A stretch of 35,759 nucleotides of DNA. Source: Bacilli bacterium PM5-9 (lineage in GTDB: Bacteria; Bacillota_I; Bacilli_A; JAJDGJ01). The stretch's first letter is position 1; each line of letters begins with the position of its first letter. The notes beneath the pieces are model-generated. The model was not told the origin of the DNA and did not search any database. It saw nothing but the letters and a program-made list of their open reading frames with translations. The stretch covers positions 1 through 35,759 of the forward strand of contig JARXZD010000016.1 in assembly GCA_029893765.1 (NCBI GenBank), in the 5' to 3' direction. Shown here one piece after another: positions 22,891 through 30,273 of the stretch. The translations under genes and the position numbers were made by a program.

Positions 22891-22965
22891 TTTTATTATA
22901 TAAAATAATAAAAAAATTATTTTGAATAGTTGATACACACATAATAAATGATATAATGTGTGTAT
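22891..22965 (+). promoter_or_regulatory. AlaX-like gene promoter inside an 8-bp inverted repeat, with AT-rich upstream region
   Basis: TTGATA (22930-22935), 16-bp spacer, extended TGATATAAT with TATAAT at 22952-22957. ATACACAC (22933-22940) and GTGTGTAT (22958-22965) are exact inverse copies enclosing the spacer and -10. Just upstream, TTTTATTAT-ATAAA-ATAATAAAA (22891-22913) is an AT-only inverted repeat that could act as an UP element. The 22820-22890 part holds only A/T runs. Confidence 0.6.
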
Positions 22966-23039
22966 GCACATTAAGGCAAATGATTGTAAATTACCTTGTT
23001 TTATATTATACTGTGTTTAGTAAGTTAGGAGTTGGAGTA

Positions 23040-24197
23040 ATGAAAACAAAGCAACTATATTATGATGATATAGATTTATTAGAATTTGAAGCAAATATTA
23101 TTGAAATGAATGAGGTTAAAGGTGAGTATCATCTTATTTTAGACCAAACAGCATTCTATCCTGAAGGTGGTGGAATGAATTGTGATATGGGGTTTATTGA
23201 TGATATTGAAGTTATTAGAGTAAATAAAAAAGATGATGAAATAATTCATGTTCTAAAAGATAAGCCTAAACAAATGAAAGTTGTTGGAAAAGTAGATTCA
23301 TATAATAGATTTACTAATATACAAATTCATGATGCACAACATTTATTAACAGCAATTTTTGAAAAAGATTATGATTTAAAAACAGTTTCTCATCATGTTC
23401 ATGGAACTTATTGTGATTTAGTTTTAGAAGGTGAAGAGCTAACAAATGAAATTATGTATGATGTTGAAAGATTATCTAATCAATTAATTATTGAAAACCG
23501 TCGTTTAGATACTACATTAGTAGCTAAAAAAGATTTAGCAAAGCTTGGTGTTGAAGATAACCCTAAATATACTGATCCTGTTAGAATGACAAACATTGAG
23601 GGATTGGATGATTATAATGCTTGTGGTTGTTTACACTTCACTAGTTTAGCACCTATTCAAGCTGTTAAATGTTTATCAATAGAAAAAACTGGAAAACAAC
23701 ATAAAATATTATTTACTGCAGGTCTTAGAATGATTGAGTTTTTTGATGAATACAACAATATCGTTAAAGAATTGAAGTTGTTGACAAAAGGTAATGAACA
23801 AACAATTGTAACAAAAACTGCTGAATCTCTTGAAAAAAATATTGTTTTATCAAAAGAATTAAATGAGGCTAAAGAGGATTTATACTCTGAAAAACTTGAT
23901 AAACTAATTGTTGATAATAAAATAATATTTGAGGCTAATGAAGATTCTTTTGATGATTTAAAAATACTAGCTAATTCAGTTGTAAATTATGATAAAGAAA
24001 TTTATGGTTTGCTACAAACCAAAAAAGATGATAAATATCAATTTATTTTAGTTAAACAAAAAAATAGTGATTACTCTTTATCAGATTTATTAAATAAACT
24101 TAAAGATGATTTTAATGTTCGTGGTGGTGGTAAAGGTTCATCAATTAATGGGCAATCTGATGTTGACTTAATCAAAGAAATAGATAAATATTTATAA
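23040..24197 (+). CDS. Alanyl-tRNA editing protein, AlaX-L type (AlaRS-like editing plus DHHA1)
   Basis: 385 aa. It resembles the editing half of alanyl-tRNA synthetase without the catalytic and anticodon parts, and should hydrolyse Ser- or Gly-tRNA(Ala). Seen: the N-terminal AlaRS beta-barrel motif TAFYPEGGGMN, zinc site HDAQHLL (H-x3-H, usually HxAxH), the second zinc pair in DYNACGCLHF (C-x3-H), then a coiled-coil region and a C-terminal DHHA1 domain ending NVRGGGKGSSINGQ. The frame stays open upstream to 22956, but AGGAG lies 8 nt before ATG 23040, and the promoter overlaps the longer version. Monocistronic, followed by a terminator. Confidence 0.88.
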   Translation: MKTKQLYYDDIDLLEFEANIIEMNEVKGEYHLILDQTAFYPEGGGMNCDMGFIDDIEVIRVNKKDDEIIHVLKDKPKQMKVVGKVDSYNRFTNIQIHDAQHLLTAIFEKDYDLKTVSHHVHGTYCDLVLEGEELTNEIMYDVERLSNQLIIENRRLDTTLVAKKDLAKLGVEDNPKYTDPVRMTNIEGLDDYNACGCLHFTSLAPIQAVKCLSIEKTGKQHKILFTAGLRMIEFFDEYNNIVKELKLLTKGNEQTIVTKTAESLEKNIVLSKELNEAKEDLYSEKLDKLIVDNKIIFEANEDSFDDLKILANSVVNYDKEIYGLLQTKKDDKYQFILVKQKNSDYSLSDLLNKLKDDFNVRGGGKGSSINGQSDVDLIKEIDKYL

Positions 24198-24227
24198 AAA
24201 CTTGCCGTTATGCAGGTTTTTTTATGT
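24196..24227 (+). terminator. Terminator of the AlaX-like gene
   Basis: AAAACTTGC and GCAGGTTTT pair (one G-U) across CGTTAT and are followed by a T-run; the stem begins at the stop codon. Confidence 0.8.
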
Positions 24228-24233
24228 TTAATT

Positions 24234-24266
24234 AGCAAAAAAAAGAGAAAATAATATAATCTCTTT
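24234..24266 (-). terminator. Terminator of the toxin-antitoxin operon
   Basis: AAAGAGA / TCTCTTT stem on the minus strand, followed by a run of Us, 8 nt after the toxin stop codon. Confidence 0.75.
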
Positions 24267-24273
24267 AATTTTT

Positions 24274-24552
24274 TTATTTAAACAAATCACTATGAGAACC
24301 AGTTCTAATTAACTCCAAAATTTCGACTTTTTTATCAATTTTATATATTAAAATCCAATCAGGATCAATATGACAATCCCGATAACCTTTATATCTTCCA
24401 CTAAGTAAATGATCTTTGTATTTACTTGGCAATTTTTCTCCTTGAGCCAATTTGTCAACAACAATACCTATTTTCTCTAAATTTAACCCTTGTTTTCTTG
24501 CTAATTTCAAGTCTTTATTAAATTTTGAAGTACTAACTATCTCATATTTCAT
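24274..24552 (-). CDS. YafQ-family mRNA interferase toxin
   Basis: A 92-aa RelE-superfamily endoribonuclease that cuts mRNA in the ribosomal A site. The YafQ core is intact: KDHLLSGRYKGYRDCHIDPDWILIYKI and RTGSHSDLF. The residues matching the E. coli YafQ active site are present (H48, H61, D65, W66, H87, F91), so it should be active. GAGG lies ahead of ATG. It is the second gene of the pair, 13 nt after its antitoxin, so the antitoxin is made first. Flanking genes are ordinary and no mobility gene is near, so it is a lone chromosomal module. Confidence 0.92.
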   Translation of the reverse strand: MKYEIVSTSKFNKDLKLARKQGLNLEKIGIVVDKLAQGEKLPSKYKDHLLSGRYKGYRDCHIDPDWILIYKIDKKVEILELIRTGSHSDLFK

Positions 24553-24565
24553 GTTTACCTCACAA

Positions 24566-24829
24566 TCAATCCTCGTCTATATCATTCAATAGTTCATTAA
24601 AAGAACTATAACTTTTTGCATTAGATAAATCTTCATTCATCGCAGCAATGGTTTCGCTATTTGGAATTCTTTCAATTTTCAATTCAAATGGAAGTCCATT
24701 TTTCTCAATTGTTTTTTTCAAAAACATAACAAATGCAGCTTCAACACTTGTTCCAAGCTCATTATATATTTTACTTGTAGTATCATATAAATCTTGATCA
24801 ATTCTTTTTTGAAACATTTTCGTTGCCAT
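24566..24829 (-). CDS. DinJ/RelB-family antitoxin
   Basis: 87 aa from ATG 24829 (MATKMFQKRID), with AAAGG about 10 nt upstream. The longer frame from 24874 would run through the promoter and is rejected. The N-terminal ribbon-helix-helix (MFQKRIDQDLYDTTSKIYNELGTSVEAAFVMFLKKTI) binds DNA, followed by GLPFELKIERIPNSETIAAMNE, the DinJ signature, and an acidic C-terminal tail that wraps and neutralises YafQ. It ends with TGA. It probably represses its own promoter through the two TGTATTACA sites there. Confidence 0.9.
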   Translation of the reverse strand: MATKMFQKRIDQDLYDTTSKIYNELGTSVEAAFVMFLKKTIEKNGLPFELKIERIPNSETIAAMNEDLSNAKSYSSFNELLNDIDED

Positions 24830-24851
24830 AATACCACTACCTTTCATTAAC

Positions 24852-24895
24852 ATTGTATTACATTCGACATTCAATTGTCAATCAAATGTATTACA
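24852..24895 (-). promoter_or_regulatory. Toxin-antitoxin promoter with paired palindromic operators
   Basis: Perfect TTGACA (24881-24876), 18-bp spacer, TACAAT (24857-24852). The odd palindrome TGTA-T-TACA occurs twice, over the -10 (24854-24862) and just upstream of the -35 (24887-24895), 33 bp (about three helical turns) apart. This is a likely DinJ/YafQ autoregulatory site. The 24896-25052 stretch beyond it is AT-rich and shows nothing I can name. Confidence 0.65.
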
Positions 24896-25052
24896 ACACA
24901 AAAATTAGTAAATTATTTATTAAATTATAGTTACAATAAGTTTGATAATTATATATTATAAGAAAAGTATTATTTTCCTATAATTTTTTTATTTAAACAA
25001 ATTATTTTGAATACAACAAAATACGGATAATAAAATAAATACTCTTCAAATA

Positions 25053-25077
25053 CAAAAAAAACACGTTAATAACGTGC
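25053..25077 (-). terminator. Terminator of the tRNA operon
   Basis: CACGTT-ATT-AACGTG on the minus strand, followed by eight Us, 13 nt after the tRNA-Glu CCA end. Confidence 0.85.
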
Positions 25078-25089
25078 TTTTAAGTCAAA

Positions 25090-25166
25090 TGGTGACCCGT
25101 ACGGGATTCGAACCCGTGAATGCATGCGTGAAAGGCATGTGTGTTAAACCGCTTCACCAACGGGCC
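25090..25166 (-). tRNA. tRNA-Glu (anticodon UUC)
   Basis: A 77-nt cloverleaf with the 3' CCA encoded. The acceptor pairs GGCCCGU with ACGGGUC, the T-arm reads CGGGUUCGAAUCCCG, and the anticodon stem ACAUGC / GCAUGC frames the loop CUUUCAC with UUC. It is co-transcribed after tRNA-Asn, 13 nt downstream. Confidence 0.95.
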
Positions 25167-25179
25167 ATTTACATAAAAA

Positions 25180-25254
25180 TGGCGCCTGAGATAGGATTTG
25201 AACCTATGACCGATCGGTTAACAGCCGATTGCTCTGCCACTGAGCTACTCAGGC
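25180..25254 (-). tRNA. tRNA-Asn (anticodon GUU)
   Basis: 75 nt with CCA encoded. The acceptor pairs GCCUGAG with CUCAGGC, with a G discriminator. The anticodon loop CUGUUAA between UCGG and CCGA carries GUU. The T-arm reads UAGGUUCAAAUCCUA. It is the first tRNA of a two-gene unit. Confidence 0.95.
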
Positions 25255-25267
25255 AAATACAATAATG

Positions 25268-25296
25268 ATTATAATATAAATTTCATGAGATTGCAA
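25268..25296 (-). promoter_or_regulatory. Promoter of the tRNA-Asn/tRNA-Glu unit
   Basis: TTGCAA (25296-25291), 17-bp spacer, perfect TATAAT (25273-25268), ending 13 bp before the tRNA-Asn 5' end. The hexamers match those of the folT promoter. Confidence 0.8.
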
Positions 25297-25312
25297 GCGT
25301 TTTAATGAAAAA

Positions 25313-25343
25313 AAATAAAAAAAAGCGATACAAATATATCGCT
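25313..25343 (-). terminator. Terminator of uvrA
   Basis: AGCGATA / TATCGCT 7-bp stem with a 6-nt loop followed by eight Us (minus). The stem begins at the last base of the uvrA stop codon. Confidence 0.85.
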
Positions 25344-28186
25344 TAAAATCTCTCTTCTTTCATATCGTTTTCTATAATAGGTTTTAGAAATTGTCCAGTG
25401 TAACTTTCTTCAACTTTAATTATTTGTTCAGGTGTTCCAGTAGCAACTATTGTACCACCTTTTTTACCACCCTCAGGACCTAAATCAATAATATTATCAG
25501 CAACCTTAATTACATCTAAATTATGCTCAATAACAATCACTGTATCGCCATTATCAACAATCTCTTGTAAAACTTTTAATAATTTAGAAACATCATCAAT
25601 ATGCAACCCAGTCGTTGGCTCATCTAAAATATAAACTGTTTTTCCAGTTGCCTTCTTTTGTAGTTCAGTTGCTAGTTTAATTCTTTGTGCCTCACCACCA
25701 GATAAAGTTGTTGCACTTTGACCTAGCTTAATATATCCTAATCCTACTGCAAGTAAAACATCTAATTTTCTTTTTACTTTAGGTATTGAACTAAAGAACT
25801 CACAAGCCTCTTCAACTCTCATATCTAAAACATCAGCAATGTTTTTTCCTTTAAATGTAACTTGTAAAGTTTCATCATTATATCGTTTACCATTACACTC
25901 TTCACAAACTACATATACATCTGGAAGAAAATGCATTGAAATCTTAATCAATCCATCACCTTGACAAGCTTCACAACGACCACCCTTAACATTAAAACTA
26001 AATCTTCCCTTTTCATAACCACGTGCTCTTGCCTCTGGTGACATTGCAAACAAATCTCTAATATCATCAAAAACACCTGTGTATGTCGCTGGATTAGAGC
26101 GTGGTGTACGTCCAATTGGATCTTGTGAGATATCAACTACCTTGTCAATGTTTTCAAGCCCCTTAATCGCTTTATGTTGCCCTGCTTTTTGCTTATTTTT
26201 ATATAACTTATTAGAAAGTGATTTATATAATATTTCATTTACAAGTGTTGATTTTCCACTACCACTTACTCCAGTTACAATATTGAAAGCTCCTAGAGGA
26301 AACTTTACACTAATATCCTTTAAATTATTTTCACTAGCTTTTATAACTTCTAAATATTTACCATTCCCTTTTTTACGTTTTAAAGGTAAAGGAATATATT
26401 TTTTACCAGACAAATATTGACCAGTAATACTTTCTTCAACAGCACAAATTTCATCTAATGTTCCCTGTGCTACTACATAACCACCATGAGCACCAGCACC
26501 CGGACCTATATCAACAATATGATCAGCTTGTTTCATCGTATCCTCATCATGTTCAACAATCAACATTGTATTACCTAGTTGTTGCATTTTCTTTAAAGTA
26601 GTTAAAAGTTTTTCATTATCTCTTTGATGCAATCCAATACTAGGCTCATCAAGAACATATAAAACTCCAGTTAATGCTGAGCCAATTTGTGTTGCAAGTC
26701 TTATTCTTTGTGCTTCTCCACCAGATAATGTTCCTGCCATTCTTGATAAATTTAAATATTCTAAACCAACATTAATTAAAAACTTTAAACGATTATCAAT
26801 TTCTTTTAAAACTAAATTACTAATATCTTTTTCATTATCACTTAACTCTAAATTATCAATATAATCAATAGCTTCATCAATAGCCATTGAGGTAAACTCA
26901 AAAATATTTTTACTTCCAACTTTAACAGATAAAGCTTCTTTTGATAAACGACTTCCCTGGCAAGTTGTGCAAGTATGCTCAGCCATAAAAGTCTTATACC
27001 AATCTCTAGCACCCTCAGAAGTTGTTGTTGCATATCTTCTTTCAATTAATGTTTTTACCCCCTCAAGATAATCAGTTCTTGAAAAAACATTACCAGAAGA
27101 AGATTTAATTGTATATTTAATTGGCTTATCAGAACCTTCAAGAATAATTCTCATTTCTTTTTTAGTAAACTTATTAATCGGCTTATCCATATCAATTTTA
27201 TAAATTTCACATAATTTTCTAAACTGTTGTGCTTCAATATTATCAGTTTGTAGAGTATTACGATAATATCTAATTGCTCCCTCATTGATTGATAGACTTG
27301 GATCTTCAATTAATAATGAAAGATCTAATTCCATTTTAATACCTAAACCTTTACAATCAGGACAAGCTCCTAAAGGTGAATTAAATGAAAATAATCTAGG
27401 CTCTAAATTTGGAATTGAAAATCCACAAATATCACAAGCAAAATTTTCAGAAAATGTTTGTCGACCTAAACTACCACCATCAATAACAACAGTCCCATCA
27501 GATAATTTTAAAGCAATTTCTAATGAATCATATAGCCTTTCTTGAATGTTTTCTTTCATAACTAAACGATCCACAACAACCTCAATTGTATGTTTTTTAT
27601 TTTTATCAAGGTCATTAATTTCTTCAAACATTACTAATTCGCCATCAACAAAACCTCTTACAAATCCATCATTTATTAGACCATTTATTAAATCTTTATG
27701 ACTACCCTTTTTTAATTTTGCAACAGGTGCTACAATCATGATTTTGCTTTTTTCAGGCATTTCCATAATTTTTGTAACCATTTGTTTTATTGTTTGTGAT
27801 GAAATTTCAACACCATGTTCAGGACAATAAACACGTCCAATACGTGCATATAACAATCTTAAATAATCATAAATTTCTGTAACTGTCCCAATAGTAGAAC
27901 GAGGGTTATTATGAGTTGTTTTTTGTTCAATTGAAATAGCAGGTGATAACCCCTCAATTGAATCAACATCAGGTTTATCTGTATTACCTAAAAATTGTCT
28001 AGCATAAGCGCTTAGACTTTCAACATATCTTCTTTGTCCTTCTGCATAAATTGTATCAAACGCTAAGGATGATTTACCACTACCACTTAATCCAGTTAAA
28101 ACAACTAATTTAGATCGTGGAATTTCAATATCTATATTTTTTAAATTGTGCACCCTTGCACCTTTTACTATTATTTTATCATTCAT
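25343..28186 (-). CDS. uvrA: UvrABC excinuclease subunit A
   Basis: 947 aa, full length. UvrA is the damage-recognition ATPase of nucleotide excision repair and loads UvrB. Both ABC halves are complete: Walker A GLSGSGKSS near the N-terminus and GVSGSGKST in the second half, with two LSGGEAQRI signatures and VLDEPSIGLH / ILDEPTTGLH. Two zinc modules are visible, CDIC...CPDC and CEAC...CEEC. AAGGGTG precedes ATG. uvrB is not adjacent; the gene appears to stand alone with its own promoter (28277-28305) and a perfect 10-bp hairpin in the leader. Confidence 0.97.
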   Translation of the reverse strand: MNDKIIVKGARVHNLKNIDIEIPRSKLVVLTGLSGSGKSSLAFDTIYAEGQRRYVESLSAYARQFLGNTDKPDVDSIEGLSPAISIEQKTTHNNPRSTIGTVTEIYDYLRLLYARIGRVYCPEHGVEISSQTIKQMVTKIMEMPEKSKIMIVAPVAKLKKGSHKDLINGLINDGFVRGFVDGELVMFEEINDLDKNKKHTIEVVVDRLVMKENIQERLYDSLEIALKLSDGTVVIDGGSLGRQTFSENFACDICGFSIPNLEPRLFSFNSPLGACPDCKGLGIKMELDLSLLIEDPSLSINEGAIRYYRNTLQTDNIEAQQFRKLCEIYKIDMDKPINKFTKKEMRIILEGSDKPIKYTIKSSSGNVFSRTDYLEGVKTLIERRYATTTSEGARDWYKTFMAEHTCTTCQGSRLSKEALSVKVGSKNIFEFTSMAIDEAIDYIDNLELSDNEKDISNLVLKEIDNRLKFLINVGLEYLNLSRMAGTLSGGEAQRIRLATQIGSALTGVLYVLDEPSIGLHQRDNEKLLTTLKKMQQLGNTMLIVEHDEDTMKQADHIVDIGPGAGAHGGYVVAQGTLDEICAVEESITGQYLSGKKYIPLPLKRKKGNGKYLEVIKASENNLKDISVKFPLGAFNIVTGVSGSGKSTLVNEILYKSLSNKLYKNKQKAGQHKAIKGLENIDKVVDISQDPIGRTPRSNPATYTGVFDDIRDLFAMSPEARARGYEKGRFSFNVKGGRCEACQGDGLIKISMHFLPDVYVVCEECNGKRYNDETLQVTFKGKNIADVLDMRVEEACEFFSSIPKVKRKLDVLLAVGLGYIKLGQSATTLSGGEAQRIKLATELQKKATGKTVYILDEPTTGLHIDDVSKLLKVLQEIVDNGDTVIVIEHNLDVIKVADNIIDLGPEGGKKGGTIVATGTPEQIIKVEESYTGQFLKPIIENDMKEERF

Positions 28187-28222
28187 ATATTCACCCTTTT
28201 AACCCTTCTTTAATAAATAAAA

Positions 28223-28248
28223 TTCAATTTACGATACAGTAAATTGAA
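28223..28248. promoter_or_regulatory. Perfect 10-bp inverted repeat in the uvrA leader
   Basis: TTCAATTTAC (28223-28232) and GTAAATTGAA (28239-28248) around a 6-nt loop, about 22 nt after the predicted start and 37 nt before the uvrA ATG. Read leftward it is followed by a U-rich stretch. An operator or an attenuator; it does not match the Gram-positive LexA box. Confidence 0.5.
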
Positions 28249-28276
28249 CTGAAAATTATAATAATCCGTTGATAAT

Positions 28277-28305
28277 ATTATAGTTCATAATATATATTTT
28301 TTCAA
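28277..28305 (-). promoter_or_regulatory. uvrA promoter
   Basis: TTGAAA (28305-28300), 17-bp spacer, perfect TATAAT (28282-28277). A second TATAAT at 28260-28255 lacks a -35. Confidence 0.65.
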
Positions 28306-28348
28306 GTTATAAACACTCAATCAACTCATTTAATTTTTTTAAATTCTA

Positions 28349-29071
28349 TTATAATAATTTATTTATCGCATTAACAAAATCATTTTCAAAAATACCACCA
28401 TGATAACAAATAACTTTTTCAATATCATAATCTAATAATTTAATAAGTGATTGTTTTGCCTTTTCTAAATCATAGGATAATTCAGGATTAGCTAGCTTTA
28501 ATTCATTATCAATAACAACTAAAGCATCACCAGTAATCAAAGTTTTTGCTTCTTCTAAATATACAGAAATATGTCCTTTTGTGTGTCCATAAGTTTCAAC
28601 TATTTCAACTTTGGTATTACATGGAACAATTGTTTTATCTGCCACTATTTCATCAACATTTGCTAATTCAACTGACTTTAGCATTTCCATAAAATTTAAA
28701 CCCCATTCTGCCTTTTCACCACTTAAAAAAGCTTGCATTTTCTTTGCTTGTGTTAATCTAAATGGTTCTATACTACCCTCAATATACTCTTTTTCTTCTT
28801 TTGAAGCATAAATTTTAAGATTTGGATTTTCTTTTTTTAATTCACTCAAATTAGCAATGTGATCGTGATCATGATGAGTTACAATTATTTTCTTCAAATA
28901 TTTGATTTCTAAATCATTTTTTATAAACTCTTTTTTTAATTGTTCAATTGATCCAATAAATCCACAATCAACTAAAATTAATTGACTACTATCCACAATA
29001 ACAATTGGATGAACAATAAAATCTTCATTAGCAACAACTTGTTTTAATTCTAAAACAACAATCTTATACAT
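28349..29071 (-). CDS. Metallo-beta-lactamase-fold hydrolase (glyoxalase II-like)
   Basis: A 240-aa cytosolic hydrolase of the COG0491 type. Seen: ILVDCGF, the metal motif VTHHDHDHIANL (65-74), VEIVETYGHTKGHISVYLEEAKTLITGDALVV with a second histidine pair and the bridging aspartate, and a final CYHGG histidine. The metal motif reads THHDHDH, so the residue usually H in H-x-H-x-D-H is D (the H-x-D-x-D-H variant seen in some branches). AAGGGAGTG precedes ATG. It stands divergent from the GntR operon and in line with uvrA. Substrate unknown; thioester, lactone or phosphodiester hydrolysis are all possible. Confidence 0.85.
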   Translation of the reverse strand: MYKIVVLELKQVVANEDFIVHPIVIVDSSQLILVDCGFIGSIEQLKKEFIKNDLEIKYLKKIIVTHHDHDHIANLSELKKENPNLKIYASKEEKEYIEGSIEPFRLTQAKKMQAFLSGEKAEWGLNFMEMLKSVELANVDEIVADKTIVPCNTKVEIVETYGHTKGHISVYLEEAKTLITGDALVVIDNELKLANPELSYDLEKAKQSLIKLLDYDIEKVICYHGGIFENDFVNAINKLL

Positions 29072-29148
29072 AAAATCACTCCCTTATTGCCTAATTATAC
29101 TAGTAAAAATATAAAAATAAAGAATTGTATTTTTTTTAAAACTATGTA

Positions 29149-29198
29149 TTGACAGAAAAAAATATTTGTTGTATCATTGTATTAGTTGATTAATACAA
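29149..29198 (+). promoter_or_regulatory. Promoter and operator of the YtrA-type operon
   Basis: TTGACA (29149-29154), 17-bp spacer, TATCAT (29172-29177). TTGTATTA-GTTGAT-TAATACAA (29177-29198) is a perfect 8-bp inverted repeat directly over the expected start, and TGTTGTAT / ATACAACA (29167-29174 with 29193-29200) nests around it. This is the expected operator of the GntR repressor encoded next. Confidence 0.7.
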
Positions 29199-29212
29199 CA
29201 AGGAGGGATACA

Positions 29213-29578
29213 ATGACATGGTCCTTTGATAATGATAGACCAATTTATTTACAAATAATGGATGAGTTAATCATAAAAATAATATCTAAAGAATATCCAG
29301 CAGGCACTCAACTACCGCCAGTTAGAGAACTAGCGGCACAGATAAAAGTTAATCCAAATACTTTACAGCGTTCATTTGCCGAATTAGAAAACCTTAATAT
29401 TATTCATACACAAAGAACAAATGGTAGGTTTGTTACTGATGATGAAAAACTGCTAAATGATTTAAGAAATAATTTAGCTAATACTAATATTAATAACTTT
29501 TTTTCGCAAATGGAACAACTTGGTTTTTCAAATAAGGAAATATTTGAATATCTTAACAAAAGAAAGGAAAATGAATAA
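29213..29578 (+). CDS. GntR-family repressor, YtrA subfamily
   Basis: 121 aa from ATG 29213, which has AGGAGG 6 nt upstream. The GntR winged HTH opens with SFDNDRPIYLQIMDELIIKIISKEYPAGTQLPPVRELAAQIKVNPNTLQRSFAELENLNII and TNGRFV. The C-terminus is only a short helical piece without a ligand-binding domain, the mark of the YtrA subfamily. YtrA repressors control adjacent ABC genes and are often relieved by cell-wall-acting antibiotics. The TAA overlaps the ATG of the ATPase (TAATG), so the two are translationally coupled. Autoregulation is expected through the palindrome at 29177-29198. Confidence 0.9.
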   Translation: MTWSFDNDRPIYLQIMDELIIKIISKEYPAGTQLPPVRELAAQIKVNPNTLQRSFAELENLNIIHTQRTNGRFVTDDEKLLNDLRNNLANTNINNFFSQMEQLGFSNKEIFEYLNKRKENE

Positions 29579-30273
29579 TGGAAATTATTAAATGTTTAAA
29601 TTTATCAAAAAGTTATGGTAAAAAACTAGCTTTAGATAATGTAAACTTATCAATAAAAAAAGGAAGAATTGTTGGTTTATTAGGTGCTAATGGTAGTGGT
29701 AAAACAACTTTACTAAAACTTATTAATGATTTACTAAAACCAACCACAGGAAGCATTAAAATAAATAATGAGAGCCCTGGTATTAATAGCAAGAAAATTA
29801 TTTCATACTTACCAGAAAGAACATATTTAGATTTGAATATGAGTGTTTTTGAATGTATTGAATACTTTGCAGATTTTTATCAAGATTTTGATAAAGATAA
29901 AATGTATCGCATGCTTGAAATTATGAATATTGATACAAATGCTAAAATGAGAACACTATCCAAAGGTACTAAAGAAAAAGTTCAACTTGCATTAGTTATG
30001 TCAAGAGAAGCTGATGTTTATATCTTAGATGAGCCAATTGGTGGTGTAGATCCAGCTGGTCGTGATTTCATTTTACAAACTATTTTAGGTAATTTTAATG
30101 AAGATGCTACATTGATTATTTCAACACACTTAATTTCAGATATTGAAACTATTTTAGATGAAGTTATCTTTATCAACAATGGTGAAATCCTTTTACATGA
30201 AGATAGTGATGAATTAAGAAATAAGCACAACATGTCAATTGATGCGATTTTTAGGGAGGAATTCAAATGTTAA
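29578..30273 (+). CDS. ABC transporter ATP-binding protein (YtrB-like)
   Basis: A 231-aa ABC ATPase of the CcmA/YtrB group. Walker A GANGSGKTT (36-44), Walker B VYILDEP, switch ISTHL. The signature reads TLSKGTKEKV instead of LSGGQ, a degeneracy common in this branch. It is coupled to the GntR gene upstream (1-nt overlap) and the permease downstream (7-nt overlap). It should energise export or membrane remodelling by that permease; substrate unknown. Confidence 0.9.
   Translation: MEIIKCLNLSKSYGKKLALDNVNLSIKKGRIVGLLGANGSGKTTLLKLINDLLKPTTGSIKINNESPGINSKKIISYLPERTYLDLNMSVFECIEYFADFYQDFDKDKMYRMLEIMNIDTNAKMRTLSKGTKEKVQLALVMSREADVYILDEPIGGVDPAGRDFILQTILGNFNEDATLIISTHLISDIETILDEVIFINNGEILLHEDSDELRNKHNMSIDAIFREEFKC

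Noticed and set aside
22956-23039. N-terminal 28-residue extension of the AlaX-like protein
   Set aside because: It overlaps the -10 and predicted start of its own promoter; a good ribosome site lies before ATG 23040.
25053-25254. tRNA genes as an attachment site of an integrated element
   Set aside because: No integrase, no repeat of the tRNA 3' end elsewhere in the window, and ordinary housekeeping genes on both sides.
25074-25265. 63-aa rightward open frame with TGFEP and IGFEP motifs
   Set aside because: It is the antisense reading of tRNA-Asn and tRNA-Glu, a well-known source of false TGFEP-type proteins.
26079-26420. 113-aa rightward open frame inside uvrA
   Set aside because: Antisense shadow of a highly conserved gene, without a ribosome site or family resemblance.
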